DNA of 64,000 bases from Actinophytocola sp. (lineage in GTDB: Bacteria > Actinomycetota > Actinomycetes > Mycobacteriales > Pseudonocardiaceae): NCBI GenBank assembly GCA_009377395.1, contig WHUB01000015.1, forward strand, positions 1 to 64,000, in the 5' to 3' direction. The stretch's first letter is position 1. Each line of letters starts with the position of its first letter. Shown here in pieces: positions 10,974 through 18,591 of this stretch. The notes beneath the pieces were generated by a model that did not search any database, had not been told where the DNA came from, and saw only the letters and a list, made by a program, of their open reading frames with translations. A program made the translations under genes and the position numbers.

Positions 10974-11245
10974 AGCAGGCGGCCGAGGGGTCCGAGGTCG
11001 ATGTTGAGGTCCTCCCGCTCGAGTGCGAAGTGGTCACACAGCTCGGTCATGCGCTCGTCGAGACGCAGCAGCGTCAGCCCGATCCGCTCGATCCGTTCCT
11101 CGCTGAGTTCCTCGTCCCCGTCGACCCGGCGGATCGCCTGCCGCTCCATCAGCTGACGCAACAGCTCGACGATCGTCAGCACGAGCGCGACCAGATCGCG
11201 TTCCAGGTTCTCCGGGTCGGTGTCCAGCCTTTCGGAAAGCGTCAT
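10970..11245 (-). CDS. gvpK: Gas vesicle protein GvpK
   Basis: A 91-aa GvpK-family protein, an accessory needed for gas vesicle formation. The pattern LERDLVALVLTIVELLRQLMERQAIRRVD...LSEERIERIGLTLLRLDERMTEL is characteristic: two amphipathic helices around a conserved RQLMERQA segment. Last gene of the operon; it overlaps the gene before it by four bases. Cytosolic, associated with vesicle assembly. Confidence 0.9.
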   Translation of the reverse strand: MTLSERLDTDPENLERDLVALVLTIVELLRQLMERQAIRRVDGDEELSEERIERIGLTLLRLDERMTELCDHFALEREDLNIDLGPLGRLL

Positions 11246-11433
11246 GGCGGGTCTCCCAGCATCGAGGTCACCAGCGCTCGCAGTGAGATATGCACGAGGT
11301 CGACGCCTTCGATCGACAGCGTGATGTCGCCGCTGATGACGACGCCGCCCGCCAGCACGCGGTCGAGCAGGTCGATCAACGCCACCGTCCTGGGCTCCGG
11401 GGCGTAGTCCGGTACGGACGCGACCTCGGTCAT
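11242..11433 (-). CDS. gvpS: GvpA/J/S-family small gas vesicle protein (GvpS)
   Basis: A 63-aa member of the GvpA fold: LIDLLDRVLAGGVVISGDITLSIEGVDLVHISLRALVTS matches the helix-strand-strand-helix core of gas vesicle shell proteins. It is much shorter than GvpA here and sits between gvpL and gvpK, the slot called gvpS in Streptomyces clusters. Overlaps both neighbours by four bases. Confidence 0.82.
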   Translation of the reverse strand: MTEVASVPDYAPEPRTVALIDLLDRVLAGGVVISGDITLSIEGVDLVHISLRALVTSMLGDPP

Positions 11434-12206
11434 GCGCTCACCTCCGCGATCCGCGAGAACGAGTACGGCGGCCAGGGGCCGGTGAGGTGCAGGTCCAGCA
11501 GGGCGCGTTGCTCGTCCAGCTCCTTCACCGTCGCGGCGAAGTCGTCGGCGCTGGTGTCGTCGACGAGGTAGGCCGCATTGAGCACCATGCTGGCGCGCGT
11601 GCCGGTGAGGCGGGAGTGCTGCGGCGGGTGCCGTCGCGCCGCGACCGCCAGCGTGCCCAGCTCGGCATGGACCCGATCGGCGTGCCCGGCCGCGAGGTGC
11701 TCGGCGGCCTCCCTGGCACGCAGCTGCGCGCGGCGCCGGAGCAGGTATGCCCGTCCCGCCGATTCGCCGCTCACGGCCTCGCCGCTGGATGTGTCAGACC
11801 CGTTCGACGCGGCGAAAGCCTTGACACCCCATTCGGTCCGGCCCGTCAGCAGGTCCACTGTGGCCGAGAACGCGGCCTGGTGCTCGGTGAGCATCTCGCG
11901 GATCCGGTCGTCATCGTGATAGATCGTCGCGATGCGCACCGGCACCGTCGTCGCCGAGCGCGTCACCGCGCCGACGACCGCGTCGTGCGCCCTCGCCGTG
12001 GCGGCCAGCCAGTCCAGATCCTCCAGGTTCTGCCGGAGCTGCTGCTCGTCGGCCTCGGCACTGCTGACCGAGCTCACCACGGCGACCAGTCCGGCGGCGG
12101 CGACGGCCCGCACCGGCGCACCAGCCACCCCGGACAGCGCGGCGAGCCCACCGGGTTCCGGTCCGCGGGTGACCGCGTACAGCCACACCGCCGCGTCGTC
12201 AGTCAT
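11430..12206 (-). CDS. gvpL: GvpL/GvpF-family gas vesicle protein
   Basis: A 258-aa GvpL/F-family protein. The start VWLYAVTRG and the later VVGAVTRSATTVPVRIATIY and EWGVKAFA are family landmarks; the C-terminus LHLTGPWPPYSFSRI matches the conserved LxGPWPPYxF ending. These proteins line the inner vesicle surface or act in assembly. It is the second of two GvpF/L paralogues in this operon (the other at 13099-13863). Confidence 0.9.
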   Translation of the reverse strand: MTDDAAVWLYAVTRGPEPGGLAALSGVAGAPVRAVAAAGLVAVVSSVSSAEADEQQLRQNLEDLDWLAATARAHDAVVGAVTRSATTVPVRIATIYHDDDRIREMLTEHQAAFSATVDLLTGRTEWGVKAFAASNGSDTSSGEAVSGESAGRAYLLRRRAQLRAREAAEHLAAGHADRVHAELGTLAVAARRHPPQHSRLTGTRASMVLNAAYLVDDTSADDFAATVKELDEQRALLDLHLTGPWPPYSFSRIAEVSA

Positions 12207-12567
12207 GGCGCGCGCCTTCCCGGACGTCGTCCGACTCCAACGAACGCCGGTCGCCGTCGCCCTCGATCTCGGCCAGCCGGTCGCGCAACCGCCGGTTCTC
12301 CCGTTCCAGCCGGTGGTCGCCCCGCAGCCACGGATCCCGCTCCCACCAGTCGATTCCGACCTCTCGTGCGGTTTCGAGCGAGGCGATCACCAGCCGCAGC
12401 TTGATCGTCAGCAGCTCGATGTCGAGCAGGTTCACCTGGATGTCGCCCGCGACGACCAGCCCCTTGTCGAGCACCCGCTCCAGCACGTCGGCGAGGTTGG
12501 CCGGTTCGTGGTTGCGCGATCCGGTCAGCTCGGGAGTCGCGGAACTACCGGGCGTCGGCGTCGTCAT
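12199..12567 (-). CDS. gvpJ: GvpJ-type gas vesicle protein
   Basis: A 122-aa GvpA-fold protein: LADVLERVLDKGLVVAGDIQVNLLDIELLTIKLRLVIASLETAREVGIDWW is the shell-protein core, followed by a charged tail (RLERENRRLRDRLAEIEG) that looks like a short coiled coil. The extra tail and the position next to gvpL suggest GvpJ, a tip or nucleation component, rather than the bulk shell protein. Confidence 0.85.
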   Translation of the reverse strand: MTTPTPGSSATPELTGSRNHEPANLADVLERVLDKGLVVAGDIQVNLLDIELLTIKLRLVIASLETAREVGIDWWERDPWLRGDHRLERENRRLRDRLAEIEGDGDRRSLESDDVREGARHD

Positions 12568-12568
12568 G

Positions 12569-12856
12569 TCAGCCCCCGTTCCCGGGATTGCCCGCGCCGC
12601 GCGGGTACCGCTTCGTCCTGCGGTAGGAGAGCAGCTCGCCGCTGAGGTCGGTCTCGATCTCGTAGATGGCGAGCATGTCGGACGACGACGGGATCCGGTT
12701 CTGCTCGACCACCTCGACGCCGATCAGCCAGCCGTCGTCGGTCGGCGCCACCTCGGTGACCGCCGACGCCTCCTTGCCGGTCAGCTCGGCGACGCGCTCC
12801 AGTCCGGCCTGCGCCGCCTCCGTCGCCGACAGTTCGTTGCCGCCAGCCACCGTCAC
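12569..12856 (-). CDS. gvpO: Gas vesicle protein GvpO
   Basis: A 95-aa GvpO-family protein. The core AVTEVAPTDDGWLIGVEVVEQNRIPSSSDMLAIYEIETDLSGELLSYRRTKRYPRG fits the family, which has a role in vesicle gene expression or assembly. ATG at 12856 overlaps the gvpG stop by four bases; the frame used is the one with the family match, not an alternative overlapping frame. Confidence 0.88.
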   Translation of the reverse strand: MTVAGGNELSATEAAQAGLERVAELTGKEASAVTEVAPTDDGWLIGVEVVEQNRIPSSSDMLAIYEIETDLSGELLSYRRTKRYPRGAGNPGNGG

Positions 12857-13095
12857 TCACCCCCACCGGGCGCCGGCTCGGTCATCCGGTCGACCACGTC
12901 GTGCTGGACGTCGGCCTCATCCTCGGCGGAGATCTCGCCGGCCTCGCGCGCTTCCTCGGCGGCCTCCAGCTCGTGGCGGGCGGACGAGACGTCGGTGAGC
13001 TCGGCGTTGACGCGGTCCTGGATCACCTCACCGAGCTTGATCACGCCCCGGAACGGGGCCAGCGGCAGGCCGAGCAGCAGTGTCAGCAGTCCCAT
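12853..13095 (-). CDS. gvpG: Gas vesicle protein GvpG
   Basis: An 80-aa GvpG: a hydrophobic N-terminus (MGLLTLLLGLPLAPFRGVIKLGEVIQD) followed by a charged helical stretch with ELEAAEEAREAGEIS. This is the normal family layout. The protein is a minor assembly factor. It lies three bases after the gvpF stop. Confidence 0.88.
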   Translation of the reverse strand: MGLLTLLLGLPLAPFRGVIKLGEVIQDRVNAELTDVSSARHELEAAEEAREAGEISAEDEADVQHDVVDRMTEPAPGGGE

Positions 13096-13098
13096 GGC

Positions 13099-13863
13099 TC
13101 ACTCCTGCCGCTCGGTGACGACGAACTCGTACGGCGCCAGCGGGCCGAGCAGCTTCATGTTGACCCGGCCCTCCCACTCGTCGGCGAACCGTCCCACGAG
13201 GGATTCCACATCGGACTGTGCCGAGAGATTCGCGAGGCAGGCGACGTGGACGGCGTCCTCGTCGTGGGTCGGGTCGAGCGGAGCGATCTCGACGCCGAGG
13301 GATTCGAGCTCGGCGATGACGCGGCGGGTGTCGGCGTCGCGCTTGGCGGCCAGCCCGTTGTAGATCAACTCGCCGAGCGCGATCCGGTCGTTGCGCGCGC
13401 CGTCCTCGGGCTTGGTCGCGACCGCCTCCCGCAGTTGCGCGGCGTCCTCGGACTCGGCCAGCACCTCCTCGAGGATCGCGTCCTGCTGGTAGCGGCCCTT
13501 GACGACGTACTCGGCCTTGCCTTCCAGCTCATGCAGCGCGTTGACGAACTCGTCGTGGTGCTCGCGCAGCAGCTCCTCGGCGACCGCGTCCCGGGACGCG
13601 AGGACGGCGCCGAAGCGCATCGGCAGCACCGGCATCTCGGCGGCGGTGGTGTCGAGGATGTTCGCGTGCGCGGTGAGATCCTCCGGTTTGCCGAGCGGCC
13701 GGTCGGTCACGACCTCGCTCACCAGCGCCGCGACGTCGCCGACCCGGACGATGCTGACCTGGCCGGGCGGATCGCCCACGCCGCGCGTCTCGCGGTTGGT
13801 CATCACGTCGGCGGGGACGATGCCGTAGACGTACGTGGCCGGTTGCTGTTCGGTGGAGGTCAT
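13099..13863 (-). CDS. gvpF: GvpF/GvpL-family gas vesicle protein
   Basis: A 254-aa protein starting [10 protein letters not shown] and ending [14 protein letters not shown], both hallmarks of GvpF/L. Internal features are LPMRFGAVL (the conserved PMRFG motif, about residue 80) and [13 protein letters not shown]. It follows gvpA with a four-base overlap. In known systems GvpF binds GvpA before it enters the shell. Confidence 0.92.
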   Translation of the reverse strand: MTSTEQQPATYVYGIVPADVMTNRETRGVGDPPGQVSIVRVGDVAALVSEVVTDRPLGKPEDLTAHANILDTTAAEMPVLPMRFGAVLASRDAVAEELLREHHDEFVNALHELEGKAEYVVKGRYQQDAILEEVLAESEDAAQLREAVATKPEDGARNDRIALGELIYNGLAAKRDADTRRVIAELESLGVEIAPLDPTHDEDAVHVACLANLSAQSDVESLVGRFADEWEGRVNMKLLGPLAPYEFVVTERQE

Positions 13864-14258
13864 CGCCGGTCGTCCTTCCTCCGGTCAGCGGTCTGCCGTT
13901 CCTGTCCGTCGCCGAGGACGTCGCGCACCTTGTCCCCAGCGGCCTCGAGCGCGCCCTTGGTCTTCGACTTGGCGCCACCGCTCTGCATGTTCTCCATGAG
14001 GTCGGGCAGGCCCTGCTTCTCGGTGTCGGAGAGTTCGAGCCGGTTCACCGCCTCGGCGAACCGCAGGTAGGTGTCGACGCTGGCGACCACGATCCGCGCG
14101 TCGATGGTGAGCAGTTCGATGCCGACCAGCGACACCTGGACGTAGGCGTCGATCACCAGGCCCTTGTCGAGGATGGTGTCGATGACATCGGCGAGGCCGG
14201 AGGAGGACGGGTGGCCGGTGGCGCCGCCGCCTCCGGCGGGCTGTACCGCGGTCGTCAT
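13860..14258 (-). CDS. gvpA: Gas vesicle structural protein GvpA (extended C-terminus)
   Basis: A 132-aa GvpA: residues about 20-80 ([55 protein letters not shown]) form the conserved shell-protein core with the [14 protein letters not shown] strand pair. Classical GvpA is about 70 aa; the extra C-terminal tail here (about 50 aa, charged, Lys/Asp rich) is common in Streptomyces-type clusters. The start is ATG 14258, which overlaps the previous gene by four bases; the open frame continues upstream but lacks gvpA similarity. Confidence 0.92.
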   Translation of the reverse strand: MTTAVQPAGGGGATGHPSSSGLADVIDTILDKGLVIDAYVQVSLVGIELLTIDARIVVASVDTYLRFAEAVNRLELSDTEKQGLPDLMENMQSGGAKSKTKGALEAAGDKVRDVLGDGQERQTADRRKDDRR

Positions 14259-14944
14259 GCGGTGGCCCCCTTCTTGCCGCGCTTGCTCCGGGCCGGGCGT
14301 TGTCGCTCGTTCTCGCCGTGCAGCACGGTTTCGGCCATCACCCGCCGCTGGAAATCGCGCAGCTCCCGGCGGGCTCGCCTGGCACGGCCGCGGGCGCGGC
14401 CGGTGACCCGGCCGGACAGCCCGTGCGGGTGGTGTTCGACGACCAGCATCACGCGGGTCAGCGTCGGCGCCAGCTCGTGGAACGTGGTCGCGCCTTCGAT
14501 GGCGTGCCGGTCGTCTCGCCACAGGATGCGCTCACCCGGGGTCTCGTCCATGATCTCGACCTCGGCACCGTTCGCCCAGGCACGGCAGGCCGCGTCCGGC
14601 GACACTCCGACGTCGACGGAGGCGACGACGTCGCTGGGGTTGCTGCGGTTCTCGCGAGGTTCCTTCTCGGGACCGGACTCGGAGCCGCGCTGGCGTGGGA
14701 TGGCCGCCTTGACCCGCTGGCCCGCGCCCGACAACTTCGTCGTCATCTTCGTCTTCATGGTCGCTATCTCCTTGCGCTGTGCTGTCGCGTCGCTCGACGC
14801 GAACTCGTTCAGCCGCCGAGTCGTGGCACTGACCCGGTCCGTCACCGAGGACGTCGCCCGCTGAGCGACGGTGCCCGCGAGAGCCCGCATCGCCTGGCTG
14901 AGCTGGTCCGCCGGTGCGGTGCGCTCGATGGGTCTGGTCGTCAT
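14255..14944 (-). CDS. gvpZ: GvpZ-like protein with SRPBCC-type domain
   Basis: A 229-aa protein of the class placed before gvpA in Streptomyces-type gas vesicle clusters. Residues about 95-180 look like part of an SRPBCC (START-like) domain: [36 protein letters not shown]...[25 protein letters not shown]. The N-terminus is helical and the C-terminus strongly basic ([16 protein letters not shown]). Function in vesicle formation is unknown. Assignment rests on domain look and gene position. Confidence 0.7.
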   Translation of the reverse strand: MTTRPIERTAPADQLSQAMRALAGTVAQRATSSVTDRVSATTRRLNEFASSDATAQRKEIATMKTKMTTKLSGAGQRVKAAIPRQRGSESGPEKEPRENRSNPSDVVASVDVGVSPDAACRAWANGAEVEIMDETPGERILWRDDRHAIEGATTFHELAPTLTRVMLVVEHHPHGLSGRVTGRARGRARRARRELRDFQRRVMAETVLHGENERQRPARSKRGKKGATA

Positions 14945-14947
14945 GGG

Positions 14948-15439
14948 TCACCTCCGGGTCCGCCGCACCGGGGCGCGCTCCGTGGTGCCGCTCCGGGTCC
15001 GCCGGGTGGTGGCGGTGGAGCGTGACCGGCTCGCTGCCGTGCCGCTGCCACTGCGCCGTCGCGTGGGCTCGGGTTCCTCGGCGGCTTCCGGCTCGGCCGG
15101 TTCCGGTTCGGACGGTTCGCTCTCCGCCGCCTGGGGCTCGGGGAGATTGCCGGTGTCGCGCAGCCGTTGGTTGAGGGCCTCGATCCGGCTGGTGGCCGCC
15201 GAGAAGGCCGCCGACTTGGCCGCTCCCGCCAGGTCACCGCGGACCGACTCGCTGATCTCGTTGATCTCGGGGGAGGAGAGCGCGCGCCGCATCAGGCGCT
15301 CGAACACCTCCCGTGGCGGGTTGGCGAGGATCCCGGTCGCGCTCGCCGCCGCCGCCATCATCGCCAACCGCATTTTGCGGGTGCGCCCGAAGACGTAACC
15401 CGCTCCGATAGCCACAGCTACCCGTGCCCCGGTCTTCAT
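14948..15439 (-). CDS. gvpY: GvpY-like protein, first gene of the gas vesicle operon
   Basis: A 163-aa protein with a small N-terminal hydrophobic part (RVAVAIGAGYVFGRTRKMRLAMMAAAASATGIL) and a long Glu/Pro then Ser/Arg low-complexity tail. The same layout precedes gvpZ in Streptomyces clusters (gvpY). A GGAGAAG ribosome site precedes the ATG at 15439. Role unknown; no catalytic motif seen. Confidence 0.65.
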   Translation of the reverse strand: MKTGARVAVAIGAGYVFGRTRKMRLAMMAAAASATGILANPPREVFERLMRRALSSPEINEISESVRGDLAGAAKSAAFSAATSRIEALNQRLRDTGNLPEPQAAESEPSEPEPAEPEAAEEPEPTRRRSGSGTAASRSRSTATTRRTRSGTTERAPVRRTRR

Positions 15440-15484
15440 GATGCTTCTCCTTCGCGCCCACCGGCCGGCTCCCGCCGACGCCGA

Positions 15485-15510
15485 CTACCCCCGGGCCTCG
15501 GGGCCAAACC
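15485..15510 (-). promoter_or_regulatory. SigF/SigB-type promoter of the gas vesicle operon
   Basis: On the minus strand GGTTT (complement of 15506-15510) is followed after 15 nt by GGGTAG (complement of 15485-15490). This fits the GGTTT-N15-17-GGGTA pattern of actinobacterial stress sigma factors (SigF of mycobacteria, SigB family of Streptomyces). It lies 46 bp before the gvpY start, giving a leader of about 40 nt. No sigma-A-like pair was seen in the same place. Confidence 0.65.
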
Positions 15511-15671
15511 GCGCCGAGCGCGGTCCCGGCGGAAGTTGCTCCGTACGGCAGAGCGGAGCGTGTCCAGACGGGCGAACAAGGGACTGTGACCAAGAACATA
15601 AACCGCGCAAGACAGCGGAATCGGTCATCTATCTACAATCGAAGTGATAGGGGAAATGGAGTGGTCAAACC

Positions 15672-15839
15672 ATGGGTACCGACGGGCAGTGGGTCCGCAC
15701 CTACAACGACGCGAGCGTGAAGATCTTCCTGGCCGAGCGGGAGCGGGAGCTGGCCGAGCTGGCGGCGCGTCGTCAGCGCGTGCACGAGTTCGGCCGTCGC
15801 GCGTGGCGCAGTCTGCGGACGCGTAAGCAGCCGGTGTAG
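15672..15839 (+). CDS. Small 55-aa basic protein, function unknown
   Basis: A short gene: ATG at 15672, TAG at 15837-15839. The product starts MGTDGQWVRTYNDASVKIFL and continues with an acidic then basic helix (ERERELAELAARRQRVHEF, then RRAWRSLRTRKQPV), suggesting a single long amphipathic helix. A purine-rich ribosome site (GGGGAAATGGAG, 15650-15661) and a good -10 box TACAAT (15634-15639) precede it, which supports real expression. It is divergent from the gas vesicle operon. No function recognised. Confidence 0.6.
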   Translation: MGTDGQWVRTYNDASVKIFLAERERELAELAARRQRVHEFGRRAWRSLRTRKQPV

Positions 15840-15929
15840 CGGCGCGGCGTTCGGCGGTTCAGCCGGTTACCGTCACGCTGAGTATGCTGGCTGGCAGGGA
15901 AAACCATCCCGTGTTGAGGAGGGACGCTC

Positions 15930-16532
15930 GTGGGTGTAGCCGGATGGATCATTCTCGGCGTGATCGTCCTGGTGGTCGTGATCCTCGTGCTCGTCGTGAT
16001 CTCGATGTACAACGGGCTCGTCAAACGCCGCAACGCCTACCAGAACGCCTTCGCGCAGATCGACGTGCAGCTCACCCGGCGGCACGACCTGATCCCGAAC
16101 CTGGTCGAGACCGCGAAGGGGTACATGAAGCACGAGCGGGAGACGCTGGAGGCGGTCGTCGCGGCGCGCACCGGCGCGGTCGACGCGCAGCAGGGGGCGC
16201 GGCAGAACCCGGGTGACCCGAGCGCGATGGGCAAGCTCTCGCAGCAGGAGAACGCGTTGACGCAGACCCTCGGCAGGCTGTTCGCGTTGCAGGAGAGCTA
16301 CCCGGATCTCAAGGCGAACCAGAACATGATGCAGCTCTCCGAGGAGCTGAGCTCGACCGAGAACCGGGTCGCGTTCGCGCGGCAGGCGTACAACGACTCG
16401 GTGATGGCCTACAACAACAAGCGCGAGGTCTTCCCGTCGAACATCTTCGCCGGGATGTTCGGGTTCAAGGAGGCGGCGCTGCTCGAGGTGGACCGGCCGG
16501 AGATGCGGCAGGCGCCCGAGGTGTCGTTCTGA
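15930..16532 (+). CDS. lemA: LemA family protein
   Basis: A 200-aa LemA: one N-terminal membrane helix (WIILGVIVLVVVILVLVVISMY) followed by the conserved NAYQNAFAQIDVQLTRRHDLIPNLVETAKGYMKHERETLEAVVAAR and the C-terminal RVAFARQAYNDSVMAYNNKREVFPSNIFAGMFGF. Anchored in the membrane with a helical bundle outside. The family often sits next to HtpX-type M48 proteases, as here (22 bp gap), and may present substrates or act as a partner. GTG start with a GAGGAGG-like ribosome site. Confidence 0.92.
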   Translation: MGVAGWIILGVIVLVVVILVLVVISMYNGLVKRRNAYQNAFAQIDVQLTRRHDLIPNLVETAKGYMKHERETLEAVVAARTGAVDAQQGARQNPGDPSAMGKLSQQENALTQTLGRLFALQESYPDLKANQNMMQLSEELSSTENRVAFARQAYNDSVMAYNNKREVFPSNIFAGMFGFKEAALLEVDRPEMRQAPEVSF

Positions 16533-16554
16533 CCCGCCTCGCCGGCCGAAGGCC

Positions 16555-18459
16555 ATGAACTTCTTCGAGCGCCAGACCCAGGTGCGCAAGGTGTCCGCGC
16601 GCCTGGTGTTGCTGTTCGTCGTCGCGGTCGTCGGCATCATCGCCGTGATCGACGCCGCCGCATTCCTGCTGCTCGCGCGGGAACGGCAGGACACCGCCGA
16701 CATGATCACGGTGCTGTCGTGGCTGACCCTGCTGTTGCTGCTGCTCATCGTGGCGACGTCCTTCTTCCGGATGCTGAGCCTGCGCAACGGCGGTGGCGGC
16801 AAGGTCGCCCGCGCCGTCGGCGGCGTGTACGTGCCTGAGGACACCACCGACCCGCAGCTGCGCAGGCTGCGCAACGTCGTCGAGGAGATCGCGATCGCGT
16901 CCGGCACGCCGGTGCCCGAGCTGTACCTGCTGCCGCGCGAACAGGGCATCAACGCGTTCGCGGCGGGCTGGTCGCCGTCGGACGCCGCCGTCGCCGTCAC
17001 CCGGGGCACGCTGGAACGGCTCAACCGTGACGAGTTACAGGGCGTCATCGCGCACGAGTTCAGCCACGTCGTCAACGGCGACATGCGGCTCAACATCCGC
17101 CTGATGGGAGTGCTGTTCGGCATCCTGGCGCTCGCCGTCATCGGGCGGATGGCGCTCTACGCCGGCCGGGGACGCAACGGGATGCCGATCGCCGTCGTCG
17201 GGCTGATCGCGATCGTGGCGGGCTACATCGGACTGTTCTGCGGCCGGTTGATCAAGGCGGCGGTGTCGCGGCAACGGGAGTACCTGGCCGACGCGTCGGC
17301 GGTGCAGTTCACCCGGCAGACCGAGGGCATCGCGGGCGCGCTGAAGAAGATCGGCGGGCTCGACGCGGGCTCGCGGTTGCGCACCGGCAAGGCCGACGAC
17401 GTCAGCCACATGCTCTTCGGCGAGGGCAGGCGGTTCTCGTCGATGTTCGCCACCCATCCGCCGCTCGAGCAGCGGATCAAGCAGCTCGACCCGAGCTTCG
17501 ACCCGGCCGAGCTGTCGGCGCTGCAGCAGCGGTGGTCCTCGGCGCCACCGTCGGGCCTGGCGGAGGACGCCGCGCTCGGCCTCGCCCCGGCGCCGCCGGC
17601 AGCAGCGCGGGCACCGGAGCGGCTTCCGGTCAGTCCCGACAGCGTCGTCGCCGGCATCGGCGACCCGTCGGCGTCGTCGTACCAGCAGGGGCACGACCTG
17701 TTGCGGCGCATCCCGGCGGAGTTCGCCGGCAAGGCCCGCCGCGCCGAGACCGTCGTGCCGCTGATCTTCGGCTTGCTCATGGCGACCGCCGAGACGCCGC
17801 GACGAAACCAGCACGCCGCGCTCGCCGCGCGGTACGGCCAGGGCTTCGCGGACACCGTGCGGCAGGAAGGCGACGCGTTGCGCGGGCTCGCGCCCGAGCT
17901 GCGGCTGCCGCTGGCGGAGCTGGCGTTCTCCGCGCTGCGCCGCCGCGAGGAGCAGGAGCTGGAGCAGGTCATGGCCACCGTCGGCGACCTGATCAGCGCT
18001 GACGGCGTGGTCGACGTGTTCGAGTACTGCCTGTCGACTTTGCTGCACACCGAGCTGCACGAGGTGTTGCACCACCGGCCGCCGTGGCGGGAGCGCAGGC
18101 AGCGGCTCGCCGGGAACGAACGGGCGGTGGCCACGCTGTTCGCGGTGCTCGCCCGCATCGGCAGTGACGACCCGCGCGCGGGCATCGCCGCCTACGAGGC
18201 GGGACAGGCCAGGGTGCTGCCGGGGACGTCGATCCCGTTCGCCGCGCCGGACGACGGGCTGATCGCGCTGGACGCGGTGTGGCCGGTGCTCGACGGGCTG
18301 CCCGGGCCGGAGAAGGCGCGCCTCGTCGAGGGGCTGGTGCTGGTGGTCGGCAACGACGGTGTGATGACGCTGGCCGAGATCGAGCTGCTGCGCACCGTGT
18401 GCGCGCTGCTGCACGCGCCGATGCCGCCGATGCCGGCCCCCGACGCTGAGTACCACTGA
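16555..18459 (+). CDS. M48 family membrane metalloprotease (HtpX-like) with C-terminal extension
   Basis: A 634-aa zinc metalloprotease. Two N-terminal membrane helices (about residues 15-75) precede the protease core with HEFSH at about residues 167-171 (zinc ligands and catalytic Glu) and the third ligand in the QREYLADASAVQFTR segment (about 240). Two more helices sit between. The last 300 residues form an added cytosolic domain absent from E. coli HtpX (293 aa); it contains a stretch LISADGVVDVFEYCLSTLLH that resembles a tellurite-resistance-like helical fold. Likely membrane protein quality control, coupled to LemA. Confidence 0.87.
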   Translation: MNFFERQTQVRKVSARLVLLFVVAVVGIIAVIDAAAFLLLARERQDTADMITVLSWLTLLLLLLIVATSFFRMLSLRNGGGGKVARAVGGVYVPEDTTDPQLRRLRNVVEEIAIASGTPVPELYLLPREQGINAFAAGWSPSDAAVAVTRGTLERLNRDELQGVIAHEFSHVVNGDMRLNIRLMGVLFGILALAVIGRMALYAGRGRNGMPIAVVGLIAIVAGYIGLFCGRLIKAAVSRQREYLADASAVQFTRQTEGIAGALKKIGGLDAGSRLRTGKADDVSHMLFGEGRRFSSMFATHPPLEQRIKQLDPSFDPAELSALQQRWSSAPPSGLAEDAALGLAPAPPAAARAPERLPVSPDSVVAGIGDPSASSYQQGHDLLRRIPAEFAGKARRAETVVPLIFGLLMATAETPRRNQHAALAARYGQGFADTVRQEGDALRGLAPELRLPLAELAFSALRRREEQELEQVMATVGDLISADGVVDVFEYCLSTLLHTELHEVLHHRPPWRERRQRLAGNERAVATLFAVLARIGSDDPRAGIAAYEAGQARVLPGTSIPFAAPDDGLIALDAVWPVLDGLPGPEKARLVEGLVLVVGNDGVMTLAEIELLRTVCALLHAPMPPMPAPDAEYH

Positions 18460-18591
18460 GCCTGGTACGTCCGGATGGACCGAATGTAACAATTCGTCTT
18501 TTTCTCGGTCGGGTGACAACCCATACCCATCCAGGGGACGACTACCTGTCGAAGGCGCGGCGTGGGCCCGCCCATGAGCAGGGAGGCATGG
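18460..18591. other. Spacer before the S55-like peptidase gene
   Basis: A 132-bp intergenic stretch. It holds a short AT-rich inverted repeat, CGAAT-GTAACA-ATTCG, near 18481-18496 followed by a T-rich run (TCTTTTTCTC), which could be a weak terminator for the M48 gene or part of the next promoter. A strong ribosome site GGGAGG (18581-18586) precedes the ATG at 18592. Confidence 0.4.
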
